From the NCBI RefSeq assembly GCF_028288205.1, contig NZ_JAQBOD010000039.1:124001-188000 (forward strand): a stretch of DNA of 64,000 nucleotides. Reading direction: 5' to 3'. Positions 8,171-16,692 of this stretch are shown one piece after another. The notes beneath the pieces are model-generated. The model had not been told where the DNA came from, did no database searches, and saw nothing but the letters and a program-made list of their open reading frames with translations. The stretch's first letter is position 1. Every line of letters starts with the position of its first letter. The stretch is from Mucilaginibacter sp. (GTDB taxonomy: Bacteria; Bacteroidota; Bacteroidia; Sphingobacteriales; Sphingobacteriaceae). Both the position numbers and the translations under genes were made by a program.

Positions 8171-10063
8171 TTAAGGTTTAACCCGTATATTATTATCCAG
8201 GAACTTTTCAATATCAGCGTAGTTTTGCATTCGCCATTTTTCATTACCAACTGATCCGCGTTCGTTTTTATTTACAGAATATTTAACCTGTACGTTACGC
8301 TTTTGCAATTTACTAACATAATGGTTCATATCGTCCAAATTTGCACGCGGGTCTTTTGCATCCTGTGAAATAAAAAGTGGAACTACCGGTTTTTCGGGAT
8401 GAAATGCCGGTGATATAGCCATTAATTGCGCGGCATCCTTTTCAGGATCGCCGATGGTTGCATACATTTTTTGCAAAAATGGCTTATAATAAGCCGGCGC
8501 GGTTTGTATATAAGTAAAAAAGCTTATCAACCCATTTTGCACCACTGCACAACTATATAAATGCGGATGAAAAGAAACGCCGTACAAGGCCGAAAAACCA
8601 CCAAAGCCACGCCCGTATATAGCTATTTTTTTAGGGTTAGCTATTTTATTGGCAATGAGCCAATTTACACCATCAGTTATATCCTGCTGTATTTTACCGC
8701 CAATTTCTTTAAATCCGGCGCTATAAAAAGCTTTTCCATAACCTGATGAGCCCCGGTAATTAACTTGTAAAACCGCAAAACCACGATTGGCTAAAAACTG
8801 CACTTCGGGTTTATATTCCCATGAGTTACGCGCGCCAAAAGGCCCGTCGTGCGGCATAACCACTACCGGCAAATTAGTTTTATTATCGCCCAGCGGTAGT
8901 GTAAGATAACCGTTTATTATCAAGCCATCACTCGCTTTATAATGTATAGGTTGCATGGTACATAATTCATCGGGATTAATGTCCGAATTATCAGCCAATT
9001 TGATTAATTTATCAGTTACCCGCTCATATAGGTAAACCGAACCACGGCTACGATCTGTATAAGTTGTAACAATAAATTTTTTCTCTGCCGTGTCCCGGTC
9101 GGTAATATTTATTTCGCTTTCACCAAGTTGTTTAGACAGGTTATCGTATATGGTTTTAATATCCGCATTTAAAAAATGTTTCTTCGGTTTTGCTTCTTCC
9201 CATGCAGCTAATTCGAGGCGGTGTTTGCTCTTCGAATAATCTACCCGTTGTATATCTGACGTACCGCTTGAATAAATTACCCGTTCTTCTTTTCCATTTT
9301 CTGCATTTATCTCTACAAAAGCTGTTTTATCGCGCCCCACGTTTGATAATGCATAGAAATAATTTTTCACCCCTGTAAAAGCTATAGGTTTTACAGAGTT
9401 TTTGAAATTGTTTTTTATAATGGGATTAAACGGTGCATTATCATTAGCGCGGTATAATATAGTTTCATCAACACCATCTGATGCTTTTGCCAGTCGTATC
9501 CGGCCATCAGCATCCATTACCCATTCTGTTATGTTCCCGGGGTTCACCAGGTAGGGTTTCAACTCTCCATTTGTAACGTTCAGCCGGTACACATCAAAAT
9601 TAGCCGAGTCTCGCTTATTCATTGAAATAGTTATAATATCAGGCGTAAGCTTATTTCTGCCTACCATCCTTACATTAACTTTTTCTTCAGACAGCAAGGG
9701 CCTTTTTTGCAAAGTATTAACATCCAATGCAAACATTAAATATACATTATGGGGTGTACCATCCAGGCTAAAAACAATCTGGTTATCAAATGTCCAGCTA
9801 TAATCACCACGTACGGCAAAGTCGCTAAATGAGGTTGCCGCACGCTCTTTTCCATCAACAAGCGATTGGATAAAAAGATTTTGCTTAAGTTTATAATTCT
9901 TTAAATACGATATGTATTTTCCGTCCGGAGATATTTTAAAATTGGTTTTTTCGGGAGTTTTAAAAAATTCAACAATAGGAATTTCCTGAACTTTATTGCC
10001 CTGGCATGAGTATAAAGCAGCTATTAAAAAAAATAAAGATAAAACTCGCAGATTTCTTAACAT
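8171..10063 (-). CDS. S9 (prolyl-oligopeptidase-like) lipoprotein lacking catalytic residues
   Basis: 630 residues from the ATG at 10063 (a TTG three codons upstream is less likely). The N-terminus is a lipoprotein signal ending LYSC-Q; there is no acidic surface-export signal after the Cys. A beta-propeller region (about 30-370) is followed by an S9C-like alpha/beta-hydrolase domain. In that domain the nucleophile elbow reads IYGRGFGGFSAL (about 485) where the family has GxSxGG, so the serine is glycine. The segment expected to hold the histidine reads NKNERGSVGNEK with no histidine. The oxyanion segment is MPHDGPFGAR instead of HGGP. The fold is kept but proteolysis is not expected. It is the first gene of the kinase/regulator operon, so peptide binding or sensing is plausible. 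Confidence 0.82.
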   Translation of the reverse strand: MLRNLRVLSLFFLIAALYSCQGNKVQEIPIVEFFKTPEKTNFKISPDGKYISYLKNYKLKQNLFIQSLVDGKERAATSFSDFAVRGDYSWTFDNQIVFSLDGTPHNVYLMFALDVNTLQKRPLLSEEKVNVRMVGRNKLTPDIITISMNKRDSANFDVYRLNVTNGELKPYLVNPGNITEWVMDADGRIRLAKASDGVDETILYRANDNAPFNPIIKNNFKNSVKPIAFTGVKNYFYALSNVGRDKTAFVEINAENGKEERVIYSSGTSDIQRVDYSKSKHRLELAAWEEAKPKKHFLNADIKTIYDNLSKQLGESEINITDRDTAEKKFIVTTYTDRSRGSVYLYERVTDKLIKLADNSDINPDELCTMQPIHYKASDGLIINGYLTLPLGDNKTNLPVVVMPHDGPFGARNSWEYKPEVQFLANRGFAVLQVNYRGSSGYGKAFYSAGFKEIGGKIQQDITDGVNWLIANKIANPKKIAIYGRGFGGFSALYGVSFHPHLYSCAVVQNGLISFFTYIQTAPAYYKPFLQKMYATIGDPEKDAAQLMAISPAFHPEKPVVPLFISQDAKDPRANLDDMNHYVSKLQKRNVQVKYSVNKNERGSVGNEKWRMQNYADIEKFLDNNIRVKP

Positions 10064-10214
10064 AGATATCAAACTCCGGCTTATAATCAGGTAAATTATA
10101 CATTTTACTTAGGCTTTTCAAAATGTCACTACAATTTTACCCTACTTAAGCGTTATATAAATAATCGTCAAAAATATACATCGGGTTTAATTTTTAAATA
10201 ATTATTTTTAACCA

Positions 10215-12023
10215 ATGAAACGGATATTGGTATTAGTTTTTTTTGCCATACTTAGCTGCACTAAGCTGTTTGCTCAAAGCGATGAGTTAGAGTTAGCAAA
10301 GCAGTATTATGCTAATGGTGAGCACGAAAAGGCACTTACTATATATCAAAAACTGTATAAGCAGGATAATGATGCCTATTACAATAGTTATGTTACTACA
10401 TTGAGGGCGCTTAAAAAGTTTGATGAAGCAGAAGCCGCCACCAAAAAAATAATACGTAAGCACCCTAATGCTACAGAGTACACCATTACTTTAGGCTCCA
10501 TTTATATCCAGCGCGGCGATACTGAAAAAGCTAACGCTTTATATGATGGTTTAATTAAAAGCCTTCCGGCCGACCAAAATGTTATTGCATCGCTTGCGGC
10601 TAAGTTTTACCAGGGCACTAATGCAGATTTTGCTATAAAAACATTTCAACAGGGGCGCAAGCTGTTGCATAATGATGATCTGTTTACGTATGAGCTGATA
10701 ACGCTTTATCGCTTTAAAAGAAACAAACCAGAGCTTACCGAGGAGTATTTAAATATTTTGCCTAAAAATCCGCTTTTCCTTAGCCAGGCAGAAAATACAT
10801 TTTCTACTTTATTTGAGGGCGAGGCTGATTATGATATGCTCAGGATAGCTTTGTTAAAACGGATACAAAAAGATCCGCAGCAAACCGTTTTTGTTAATTT
10901 GCTTACCTGGCAATTTTTACAACAAAAAGATTTTGGCCAGGCATTAAACCAGGCGCTGGCATTAAGCCGCAGAACAAATAGCGATGGCAGTGATGTATTT
11001 GATCTGTGCCGCACGCTGATAGCGAATGAAGCTTATGACGAAGCCATAAGGGGTTATGAGTATTTGATTGGCATGGGTAAAGACAAACCACTATATGCTG
11101 ATGCGAGAATTGAGTTAATAAATACTAAAAACCTAAAGGTAACAGCGGGTAAATATGTACAAGGTGACCTGGTTGATCTTGAAAAAGATTATATAAACCT
11201 TATAACCGAGTTTGGCCGCAACAATATAACCGCTTTTGCCATGCAAAAACTGGCTAACCTGCAGGTATTTAAACTGCATAAGCTAAACGAGGCGCAAAAA
11301 GTACTGGAAGATGCTATAAATATTACCGAAATAAGGCCCAATTTACGTGCAGCCTGCAAGCTTGATCTTGGCGATATTTATTTGTTAAACAATCAGCCAT
11401 GGGAGGCTACGCTGTTATATAGCCAGGTGGAAAAAGAATACCCTAACACTGCAATAGGCCAGGATGCTAAATTCAGGAATGCTAAGTTTGCTTATTATAC
11501 CGGCGATTTTACCTGGGCAAAAGGGCAGTTGGATGTTTTAAAAGCAGCAACATCACAACTCATAGCTAACGATGCCCTTAACCTGTCGCTTTTAATTGCT
11601 GATAATATAGCAGTTGATACCAGCGGCAAGGCATTGCAAATGTATGCCCATGCTGATCTGCAAATATTTGCCGAACAACAGGATAAAGCCATAAAAATAT
11701 TGGATAGTATAAATATTAAATATCCAAACAATGCTTTGAGCGATGATATATTAATGGCGAAGGCGCGTATTGCACTTCAGCAAAAAAACTATGCTGATGC
11801 AGCGGCTGATCTGAAAAAAATTATAGCCGAACATCCTACTGATCTTTGGGCAGATGATGCGGTTTTTATGCTGGGCGATATTTATGAAAACCAGCTTACC
11901 GACAAGGAACAGGCAAAAAATTATTATCAAAAAATTATAACTGATTATGGCGGCAGCCTTTTTATAAACGAGGCACGTAAACGTTTCAGGAAACTGCGGG
12001 GCGATAAGCCCGATGGTTTATAA
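10215..12023 (+). CDS. Secreted tetratricopeptide-repeat protein
   Basis: 602 residues with a signal peptide (MKRILVLVFFAILSCTKLFAQ; a Cys occurs within it, but Ala-Gln fits signal peptidase I). TPR-type helices run through most of the length: KQYYANGEHEKALTIYQKL (about 29), ITLGSIYIQRGDTEKANALY, KLDLGDIYLLNNQPWEATLLY, DDAVFMLGDIYENQ near the end. The pattern resembles outer-membrane or periplasmic scaffold proteins of Bacteroidota, some called YbgF/BamD-like in automated annotation. No catalytic domain is visible. It is transcribed divergently from the S9/kinase operon and is probably monocistronic, 46 bases before the next gene. Confidence 0.8.
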   Translation: MKRILVLVFFAILSCTKLFAQSDELELAKQYYANGEHEKALTIYQKLYKQDNDAYYNSYVTTLRALKKFDEAEAATKKIIRKHPNATEYTITLGSIYIQRGDTEKANALYDGLIKSLPADQNVIASLAAKFYQGTNADFAIKTFQQGRKLLHNDDLFTYELITLYRFKRNKPELTEEYLNILPKNPLFLSQAENTFSTLFEGEADYDMLRIALLKRIQKDPQQTVFVNLLTWQFLQQKDFGQALNQALALSRRTNSDGSDVFDLCRTLIANEAYDEAIRGYEYLIGMGKDKPLYADARIELINTKNLKVTAGKYVQGDLVDLEKDYINLITEFGRNNITAFAMQKLANLQVFKLHKLNEAQKVLEDAINITEIRPNLRAACKLDLGDIYLLNNQPWEATLLYSQVEKEYPNTAIGQDAKFRNAKFAYYTGDFTWAKGQLDVLKAATSQLIANDALNLSLLIADNIAVDTSGKALQMYAHADLQIFAEQQDKAIKILDSINIKYPNNALSDDILMAKARIALQQKNYADAAADLKKIIAEHPTDLWADDAVFMLGDIYENQLTDKEQAKNYYQKIITDYGGSLFINEARKRFRKLRGDKPDGL

Positions 12024-12058
12024 TTAAAAACTGTTAAGCCATATCAAGCCTTAATTTG

Positions 12059-12066
12059 TATTTTTG
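12059..12066 (+). promoter_or_regulatory. Candidate -7 element TATTTTTG
   Basis: Exact TAnnTTTG match three bases before the ATG at 12070. No convincing TTG lies 19-21 bases upstream, so this is only a candidate. Confidence 0.28.
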
Positions 12067-12069
12067 CAC

Positions 12070-12372
12070 ATGATCATATACAATGAAACCATTATTGTGG
12101 ACGAAGCCATACATAAGCAATGGCTAAGCTGGATGCAAAACGAATACATCCCCATGGTAATGAAAAGCGGCCATTTTAAATCTTATAAAATATTGAATGT
12201 ACTTGATTCGCCAAATGAAGGGGTTACTTATTGCATTCAGTATTTAACTGATAAACTGGAGCATTACAATAATTTTAACAAAAAACATTTACAAGATCTT
12301 CAAGCTATACATCAGCAAAAATTCGAGAACCAATTTGTGCTGTTTAATACTTTAATGCAAACAGTAGACTAA
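12070..12372 (+). CDS. DUF4286 family protein
   Basis: 100 residues starting MIIYNETIIV; a TTG two codons upstream is rejected in favour of the ATG. The layout matches DUF4286, a small ferredoxin-like-fold family seen almost only in Bacteroidota: N-terminal strand MIIYNETIIVDE, WMQNEYIPMVM, and C-terminal FNTLMQTVD. Function is unknown. It lies 3 bases before rfbC and is probably co-transcribed with it, though the pairing gives no firm clue to function. Confidence 0.75.
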   Translation: MIIYNETIIVDEAIHKQWLSWMQNEYIPMVMKSGHFKSYKILNVLDSPNEGVTYCIQYLTDKLEHYNNFNKKHLQDLQAIHQQKFENQFVLFNTLMQTVD

Positions 12373-12375
12373 AAA

Positions 12376-12924
12376 ATGAAAATTACAGAAACAAGTATTA
12401 AAGGATTAATGATAATTGAACCGCAGGTATTTAATGATGGCCGCGGATATTTTTTTGAAAGCTACAGCAAAACAAAGTTTGCCGCTGCCGGAATAACTAC
12501 TGATTTTGTACAGGATAACCAATCTTTTTCGCATAAAGGTGCCATAAGAGGGTTACATGCACAATCTGCCCCGCATGCACAAGCCAAATTAGTGCGGGTG
12601 ATACAGGGCCGGGTTTTGGATGTGGTTGTAGATGCCCGCAAAGACTCGCCCACTTATGGTAAATATGAAACCATTGAGTTAAGCGGTGATAACCAATTAC
12701 AGTTTTTAATTCCCGAAGGATTTTTACATGGGTTTGCTACGCTGGAGGATAATACTATTTTTACCTATAAGGTGAATGACTATTATAGCAAAGAATGCGA
12801 GGTTGGTGTAAAATGGAACGACCCTACCCTTGCCATAAACTGGGGCATTGCAGAGCAGGATGCATTGATATCACCAAAGGATGCGGTATTGCCGGAGTTT
12901 GCGGGGTTTGTGAGCCCATTTTAG
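12376..12924 (+). CDS. rfbC: dTDP-4-dehydrorhamnose 3,5-epimerase
   Basis: 182 residues, the normal length. It epimerises C3 and C5 of dTDP-4-keto-6-deoxyglucose in dTDP-L-rhamnose synthesis. Seen: GYFFESYSKTKF (substrate-binding Arg/Glu region, preceded by DGR), QDNQSFSHKGAIRGLHAQ with the conserved SxxGxxRGLH and catalytic histidine, VLDVVVDARKDSPTYGK, and FLIPEGFLHGFATLED with the second conserved histidine and aspartate/glutamate. The other rhamnose genes (rfbA, rfbB, rfbD) are not in the window, so the gene is detached from a full cluster. Confidence 0.93.
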   Translation: MKITETSIKGLMIIEPQVFNDGRGYFFESYSKTKFAAAGITTDFVQDNQSFSHKGAIRGLHAQSAPHAQAKLVRVIQGRVLDVVVDARKDSPTYGKYETIELSGDNQLQFLIPEGFLHGFATLEDNTIFTYKVNDYYSKECEVGVKWNDPTLAINWGIAEQDALISPKDAVLPEFAGFVSPF

Positions 12925-13055
12925 CCCCCTCTAAATGGCGTAGCCTTTATGAATGCCCTGAATAAAAAAATTAAATTTTGCTAAAGTCTCCCCTATCGGG
13001 GAGACTTTAGCAAAATTTTTAAAGCCCTCCCCTTCCGGGGAGGGTTGGGTGGAGC
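12925..13055. repeat. Composite GC-rich palindromic repeat with strong bidirectional terminator
   Basis: Between two convergent genes. In order: agccccctctaaat, a degraded module similar to 32121-32146, a perfect 21-bp stem (12973-12993 with 12998-13018, loop TATC, flanked by A and T runs), and a second palindrome ccctccccttccggggaggg. The modules and their order also occur inside miaB at 61343-61438. The long stem likely ends transcription from both sides. Confidence 0.85.
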
Positions 13056-13904
13056 TTACTTCTTTATCAAATTATATAGCTCATCCAATTTAGGGCTAAG
13101 TACAATCTCTATTCTTCTATTTTTTGTACGGGCATCATTACTATCAGCCGGATCAATTGGCTGGTATTCGCTTTTACCTGTTGCGGTTAACCTGTGCGGA
13201 TCTATCTTTTCAACCTCAGTTAAATAACGGGTAACAGATGTTGCACGCAGTACGCTCAAATCCCAGTTATCTTTTATCTGGCCAAGGTTAATTACTTTTT
13301 TATCATCGGTATGGCCTTCAACAGCCATATTAATATCCGGTTCTTTATTTAATACCGCGGCCAATTGTTTCAATGCCGCTTTACCTCGCTCATCTATCAC
13401 AATACTACCCGATGGGAAAAGCAATTTATCAGTCAACGAAACATAAACCTTACCGTTCCTGATATCAACCGTTAAACCATTTTGCTGGAAACCCAGTAAA
13501 GCTTTTTGCAGCTTATCTTTTAAAGCATTGGTTGCCTCATCGCGTTTGCGCAATATATCTTCTACCTCTCTTAAGCGCTTCTCGCGTTTTTGCAGATCGC
13601 TTGATAATTGACTTACTTTAGATGATGCTGACCCATAGTTAGTATTCAATGCATCATAATTGCCTTTTAATGTAGTATAGCCGGCTTGTTGGTCTGCAAG
13701 GTCATGCCTTAACCCTGCCAATTCACGGTGTAGCCGTGCAGTATCGCTCTGTAGCTTTGCTAATTCTTCCTCTAAATTAGCCGAACGGCTAAACAACGAA
13801 TCGCGTTGAGACAGCATTGCTTTATACTTTTTTGTGGATAATACCACGCACGAATGCAAGGTTATACTTAAAAACAGGGCGAATAAAAAATATTTTATTT
13901 TCAT
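13056..13904 (-). CDS. OmpA-family lipoprotein with coiled coil
   Basis: 282 residues. Lipoprotein signal ending LHSC (Cys about 19). Residues about 30-135 form a heptad-rich coiled coil (SRSANLEEELAKLQSD, LQKREKRLREVEDIL). The C-terminal third is an OmpA/MotB peptidoglycan-binding domain: LLFPSGSIVIDERG, MAVEGHTDDKKV, and RATSVTRYLTE followed by GKSEYQP and KNRRIEIVLSP, including the aspartate and arginine that grip diaminopimelate. It probably tethers the outer membrane to the wall. It ends at the repeat-terminator and lies 19 bases after the DUF2461 gene. Confidence 0.9.
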   Translation of the reverse strand: MKIKYFLFALFLSITLHSCVVLSTKKYKAMLSQRDSLFSRSANLEEELAKLQSDTARLHRELAGLRHDLADQQAGYTTLKGNYDALNTNYGSASSKVSQLSSDLQKREKRLREVEDILRKRDEATNALKDKLQKALLGFQQNGLTVDIRNGKVYVSLTDKLLFPSGSIVIDERGKAALKQLAAVLNKEPDINMAVEGHTDDKKVINLGQIKDNWDLSVLRATSVTRYLTEVEKIDPHRLTATGKSEYQPIDPADSNDARTKNRRIEIVLSPKLDELYNLIKK

Positions 13905-13923
13905 AGTATCGGGGGATTATAGG

Positions 13924-14586
13924 TTAAACAATTGCATTTCGTAAAAAAACATTAAGCGGGTATAGTTTGCTGCATATAGTGGCTACTTTCTCTGCACCGC
14001 CGTCACTCAACAGGTCCTTATCTTTTAGCGGGCAGCTAACAATAAAGCTTTTTAGTTTAAGTAATTCAATATTCTCATTATCGGCAGTATAATCACGCGG
14101 TAAGGTTTTCAGTTTATCCTGGTTTCTAAAATCGCCAAATAGTTTTACAAATTCCGGATCATTAATGATTGATAGCAGGTCATGAGCGTTATAATCAATT
14201 TCCTGACGTATAGCTTTTAAGTGTGCCGCTTCGGGCATCCAATATCCACCTGCTATAAATGATTTACCGGGTTGTACATGGAAATAATACTCGGCCCCGC
14301 CTAATTTAGTGCCTGAGGTTGGAATACTTACCCCAAAGTTATTTTTATAGGGCGTTTTATTTTTACTGAACCTGATGTCGCGGTAAATGCGCATAACACA
14401 TTTTTTAGGATCAAGCTCTTCTGATACCGCCGGATCAAATTTATGGAGCAATTTAATAAGCCGGCCCGTAAAATCGATCATGTTTTCGCGGGCGGTATCA
14501 TAGCGTTCTTTATTGGCCATGAACCACTCGCGGTTATTATTTTCAACAAGCTCTTTTAAAAAATCAAGTGTTTGCTGTTGTATCAT
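13924..14586 (-). CDS. DUF2461 domain-containing protein
   Basis: 220 residues. The family hallmarks are visible: LDFLKELVENNNREWF at the N-terminus, RIYRDIRFSKNKTPYKNNFG in the middle, YYFHVQPGKSFIAGGYWMP, and a C-terminal LPRDYTADNENIELLKLKSF-type block. DUF2461 (TIGR02453) is widespread in bacteria and fungi with no settled biochemical role. Its start overlaps the 3' end of the DUF983 gene by 23 bases, so the two are translationally close. Confidence 0.85.
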   Translation of the reverse strand: MIQQQTLDFLKELVENNNREWFMANKERYDTARENMIDFTGRLIKLLHKFDPAVSEELDPKKCVMRIYRDIRFSKNKTPYKNNFGVSIPTSGTKLGGAEYYFHVQPGKSFIAGGYWMPEAAHLKAIRQEIDYNAHDLLSIINDPEFVKLFGDFRNQDKLKTLPRDYTADNENIELLKLKSFIVSCPLKDKDLLSDGGAEKVATICSKLYPLNVFLRNAIV

Positions 14587-14971
14587 CTACATCTAAATAA
14601 GGTTGATAATGTATTTTGGGCGATAACCAGTACAAAAGTAATACCCTCGAAGTTCTGAAAATTATAGGAGCCAATAAAAAGCATCCCCCAATAATAACCC
14701 CCGTGTATAACCATGGCGAAGTGGTATTGCCTGTAATAATATAGGTAAGCATGGCAATGGTAAATGATGTACCCACATTCAAGGCATAACTTACATACAT
14801 AGCCGCGTAAAAGTAGCCGGGCTCAATTTCAAAGTGCATGCCGCAGCGCGGGCAATCAATATTAATACGGTTGCTGGTTAAACTATATATCCTGCCGCTA
14901 AACATATCTCCACGGCGGCAACGGGGGCATTTGGCATGTAACATTGCCCATGTTTTGGATGTTGTAGCCAT
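14564..14971 (-). CDS. DUF983 zinc-ribbon membrane protein
   Basis: 135 residues. Two CxxC pairs (CPRCRRG near residue 11 and CPRCGMHF near 37) form a zinc-ribbon-like knuckle, followed by two membrane helices (about 58-80 and 87-110). DUF983 proteins are commonly encoded beside cytochrome oxidase genes, as here, and a role in oxidase assembly is suspected but not shown by this sequence. The 3' end overlaps the DUF2461 gene. Confidence 0.82.
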   Translation of the reverse strand: MATTSKTWAMLHAKCPRCRRGDMFSGRIYSLTSNRINIDCPRCGMHFEIEPGYFYAAMYVSYALNVGTSFTIAMLTYIITGNTTSPWLYTGVIIGGCFLLAPIIFRTSRVLLLYWLSPKIHYQPYLDVDDTTANT

Positions 14972-15006
14972 GATATATTTAAGCCGGAGACAGGCTTTTT
15001 ACCTGA

Positions 15007-15282
15007 TTAGTTTAAATGAAGTTTTTCGTCGCGCATGTTAAGATCAACATTTTTACGGCGATATTTTTTATACCATATATAACCTACTATAGCAACCGCC
15101 AAATACGGGGCAGCCAGCAAATACATAATACCATGGTTCAATCCATTAGCTGTTGTACTGCCGCTTTTTGCGTTTGATTCGACCGAGGCTGTACACATGG
15201 CACATTGCGCGTTTACTGCTTCAACACTGCAAATCAGCATTCCTGCAACAAAAAGGATCAATAATATTCTATAGGCTTTCAT
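15007..15282 (-). CDS. Small secreted/membrane protein with CAMC motif
   Basis: 91 residues from the ATG at 15282; an alternative upstream codon is a poor start. A signal sequence (about 1-24, ending VNAQ) precedes a CxxC motif, QCAMCTASVE, then one membrane helix (about 55-75) and a basic, charged tail. Small proteins of this type occur downstream of oxidase genes in Bacteroidota. The CxxC faces the periplasm by topology prediction, so metal handling or thiol exchange during oxidase assembly is a reasonable guess. No function is established. Confidence 0.65.
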   Translation of the reverse strand: MKAYRILLILFVAGMLICSVEAVNAQCAMCTASVESNAKSGSTTANGLNHGIMYLLAAPYLAVAIVGYIWYKKYRRKNVDLNMRDEKLHLN

Positions 15283-15332
15283 TAGTACAAAATTAATCAA
15301 TAATATCTGTCATTTCGAACGATAACTGCTAT

Positions 15333-15908
15333 TTAGAAATGGTAATAAGGCGATATCAATATATATACAATTACCCCGGTAACAGTTACATATAACCATA
15401 TAGGGAACGCCCATCTTACCAGTTTTTTATGCTTCGCTACCCGCATTTGCAAGCCATAGTAGAAGCTCAATAATATTAACGGCAATACCCCTGCCGCCAG
15501 TATAATGTGCGATGTTAAAATAGTTAGATAAATGGTACGCAGGTTACCAACGGCAGCAAGTTCCATTGGTGATAAAATTCCATCACCATCCAAATCGCCA
15601 TATTTTGTATCCACTTTCATTAAATAATGAAACAAGATGTATGAAACCAGGAACAAAGATGACAAGCAAAAGGCCAGGATATTAATACGCTTATGCCAGG
15701 TAATATTTCCGTGAGTAATCAGGTATAATGATATAACCAGCAGCACGCTGCAGGTACCATTTAATAAAGCATTAAGCTTAGGTAAATACGGGGTAAATGA
15801 TGGCAAAACTGCCGGGGTGGGCAATATTTTCATGCTGAGGATCAACACTACTGCAAATACAAACACAGACACTGCAGCTACAAAACGGAATATAATTTTA
15901 TCAGTCAT
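15333..15908 (-). CDS. DUF420 membrane protein with EF-hand-like loop
   Basis: 191 residues with about five membrane helices, matching DUF420, a family tied to cytochrome oxidase operons (CtaM-like assembly factors). Between two helices, residues about 101-115 read KYGDLDGDGILSPMEL, which fits a complete EF-hand calcium loop (Asp at positions 1, 3, 5; Gly 6; Leu 8; Glu 12). Conserved histidines occur in TSHIILAAGVLP and LFHYLMK. It lies 82 bases downstream of the SCO gene and probably belongs to the same transcript. Confidence 0.82.
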   Translation of the reverse strand: MTDKIIFRFVAAVSVFVFAVVLILSMKILPTPAVLPSFTPYLPKLNALLNGTCSVLLVISLYLITHGNITWHKRINILAFCLSSLFLVSYILFHYLMKVDTKYGDLDGDGILSPMELAAVGNLRTIYLTILTSHIILAAGVLPLILLSFYYGLQMRVAKHKKLVRWAFPIWLYVTVTGVIVYILISPYYHF

Positions 15909-15990
15909 AATTTTTTGTCTGAACCGCTGATTCGTATGATTAGCGGATTAATATGATTTTTTATTATTTGCTTAACATTTGTCTCACCAC

Positions 15991-16692
15991 TCAATAAAGC
16001 GGTTTATCGTTCTTGCGCAGCTCTTCGGCTATCAGTACTTTAATTTCATCATTAAGCTTGGTAAGGTCATTGTTTGATGTGCCTGAATAATAGCCCCTGA
16101 TGCGTTTTTCTTTATCAATTAATATCAACTTATCACTATATATAAAATCATCGTTACCGGCCTTTATAGCATTAACCAAAAAACCTTTACGGGCCAACGG
16201 ATATATTACTGAGGTATCGCCGGTTAAAAACAACCACTTTATACCCGGCGGGTTATATTGTGCCGAATATTTTTTTAACACCGCTACCGAGTCCCTTTGC
16301 GGATCGACCGTAATAGAGGCAAAACAAACCATGTTGTTCTTGGCATAATCTGATAGTAACGCGTTAACATTTTTATTTATGGTATTACAAACCGACGGAC
16401 AGTGTGTATAAAAAAAGCTGGCTACAAATATTTTATCGTCAAAACTTTTAGCGGTTACTATATTGCCGTTTTGGTCATATAATTTAAAATCAGGTAATTG
16501 ATGATATATTGTATCAGGAATAACCTTACCATGAAATTTATGACTGGTTTTGGCCAGCTGCTTTGGCCCGAAAAACGGAAGCGGCTTATAGCGGTTCTTA
16601 CCTTCGGCGGTTAGCAAATAATATAAAAATCCCGGTAATGCTAATATCATTACCAGGATTATAATTTTTTTTACTGTGCTTAAATTACCCAT
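15991..16692 (-). CDS. SCO1/SenC-family copper-delivery protein with altered histidine position
   Basis: 233 residues: one N-terminal membrane anchor (about 8-28) and a thioredoxin-like domain. The copper-binding CxxxC is intact (CPSVC, about residue 98). SCO proteins use a third ligand, a histidine shortly before the LID strand; here that place reads DDFIYSDKLILIDKEKR, with Tyr or Ser where His is expected and no nearby histidine. SCO proteins load copper into the CuA site of subunit II. The start codon overlaps the subunit IV stop by one base (TAATG), implying coupled translation. Confidence 0.85.
   Translation of the reverse strand: MGNLSTVKKIIILVMILALPGFLYYLLTAEGKNRYKPLPFFGPKQLAKTSHKFHGKVIPDTIYHQLPDFKLYDQNGNIVTAKSFDDKIFVASFFYTHCPSVCNTINKNVNALLSDYAKNNMVCFASITVDPQRDSVAVLKKYSAQYNPPGIKWLFLTGDTSVIYPLARKGFLVNAIKAGNDDFIYSDKLILIDKEKRIRGYYSGTSNNDLTKLNDEIKVLIAEELRKNDKPLY

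Noticed and set aside
14838..15041. 67-codon plus-strand frame opposite DUF983
   Set aside because: Antisense shadow of a well-supported gene, with no family resemblance.
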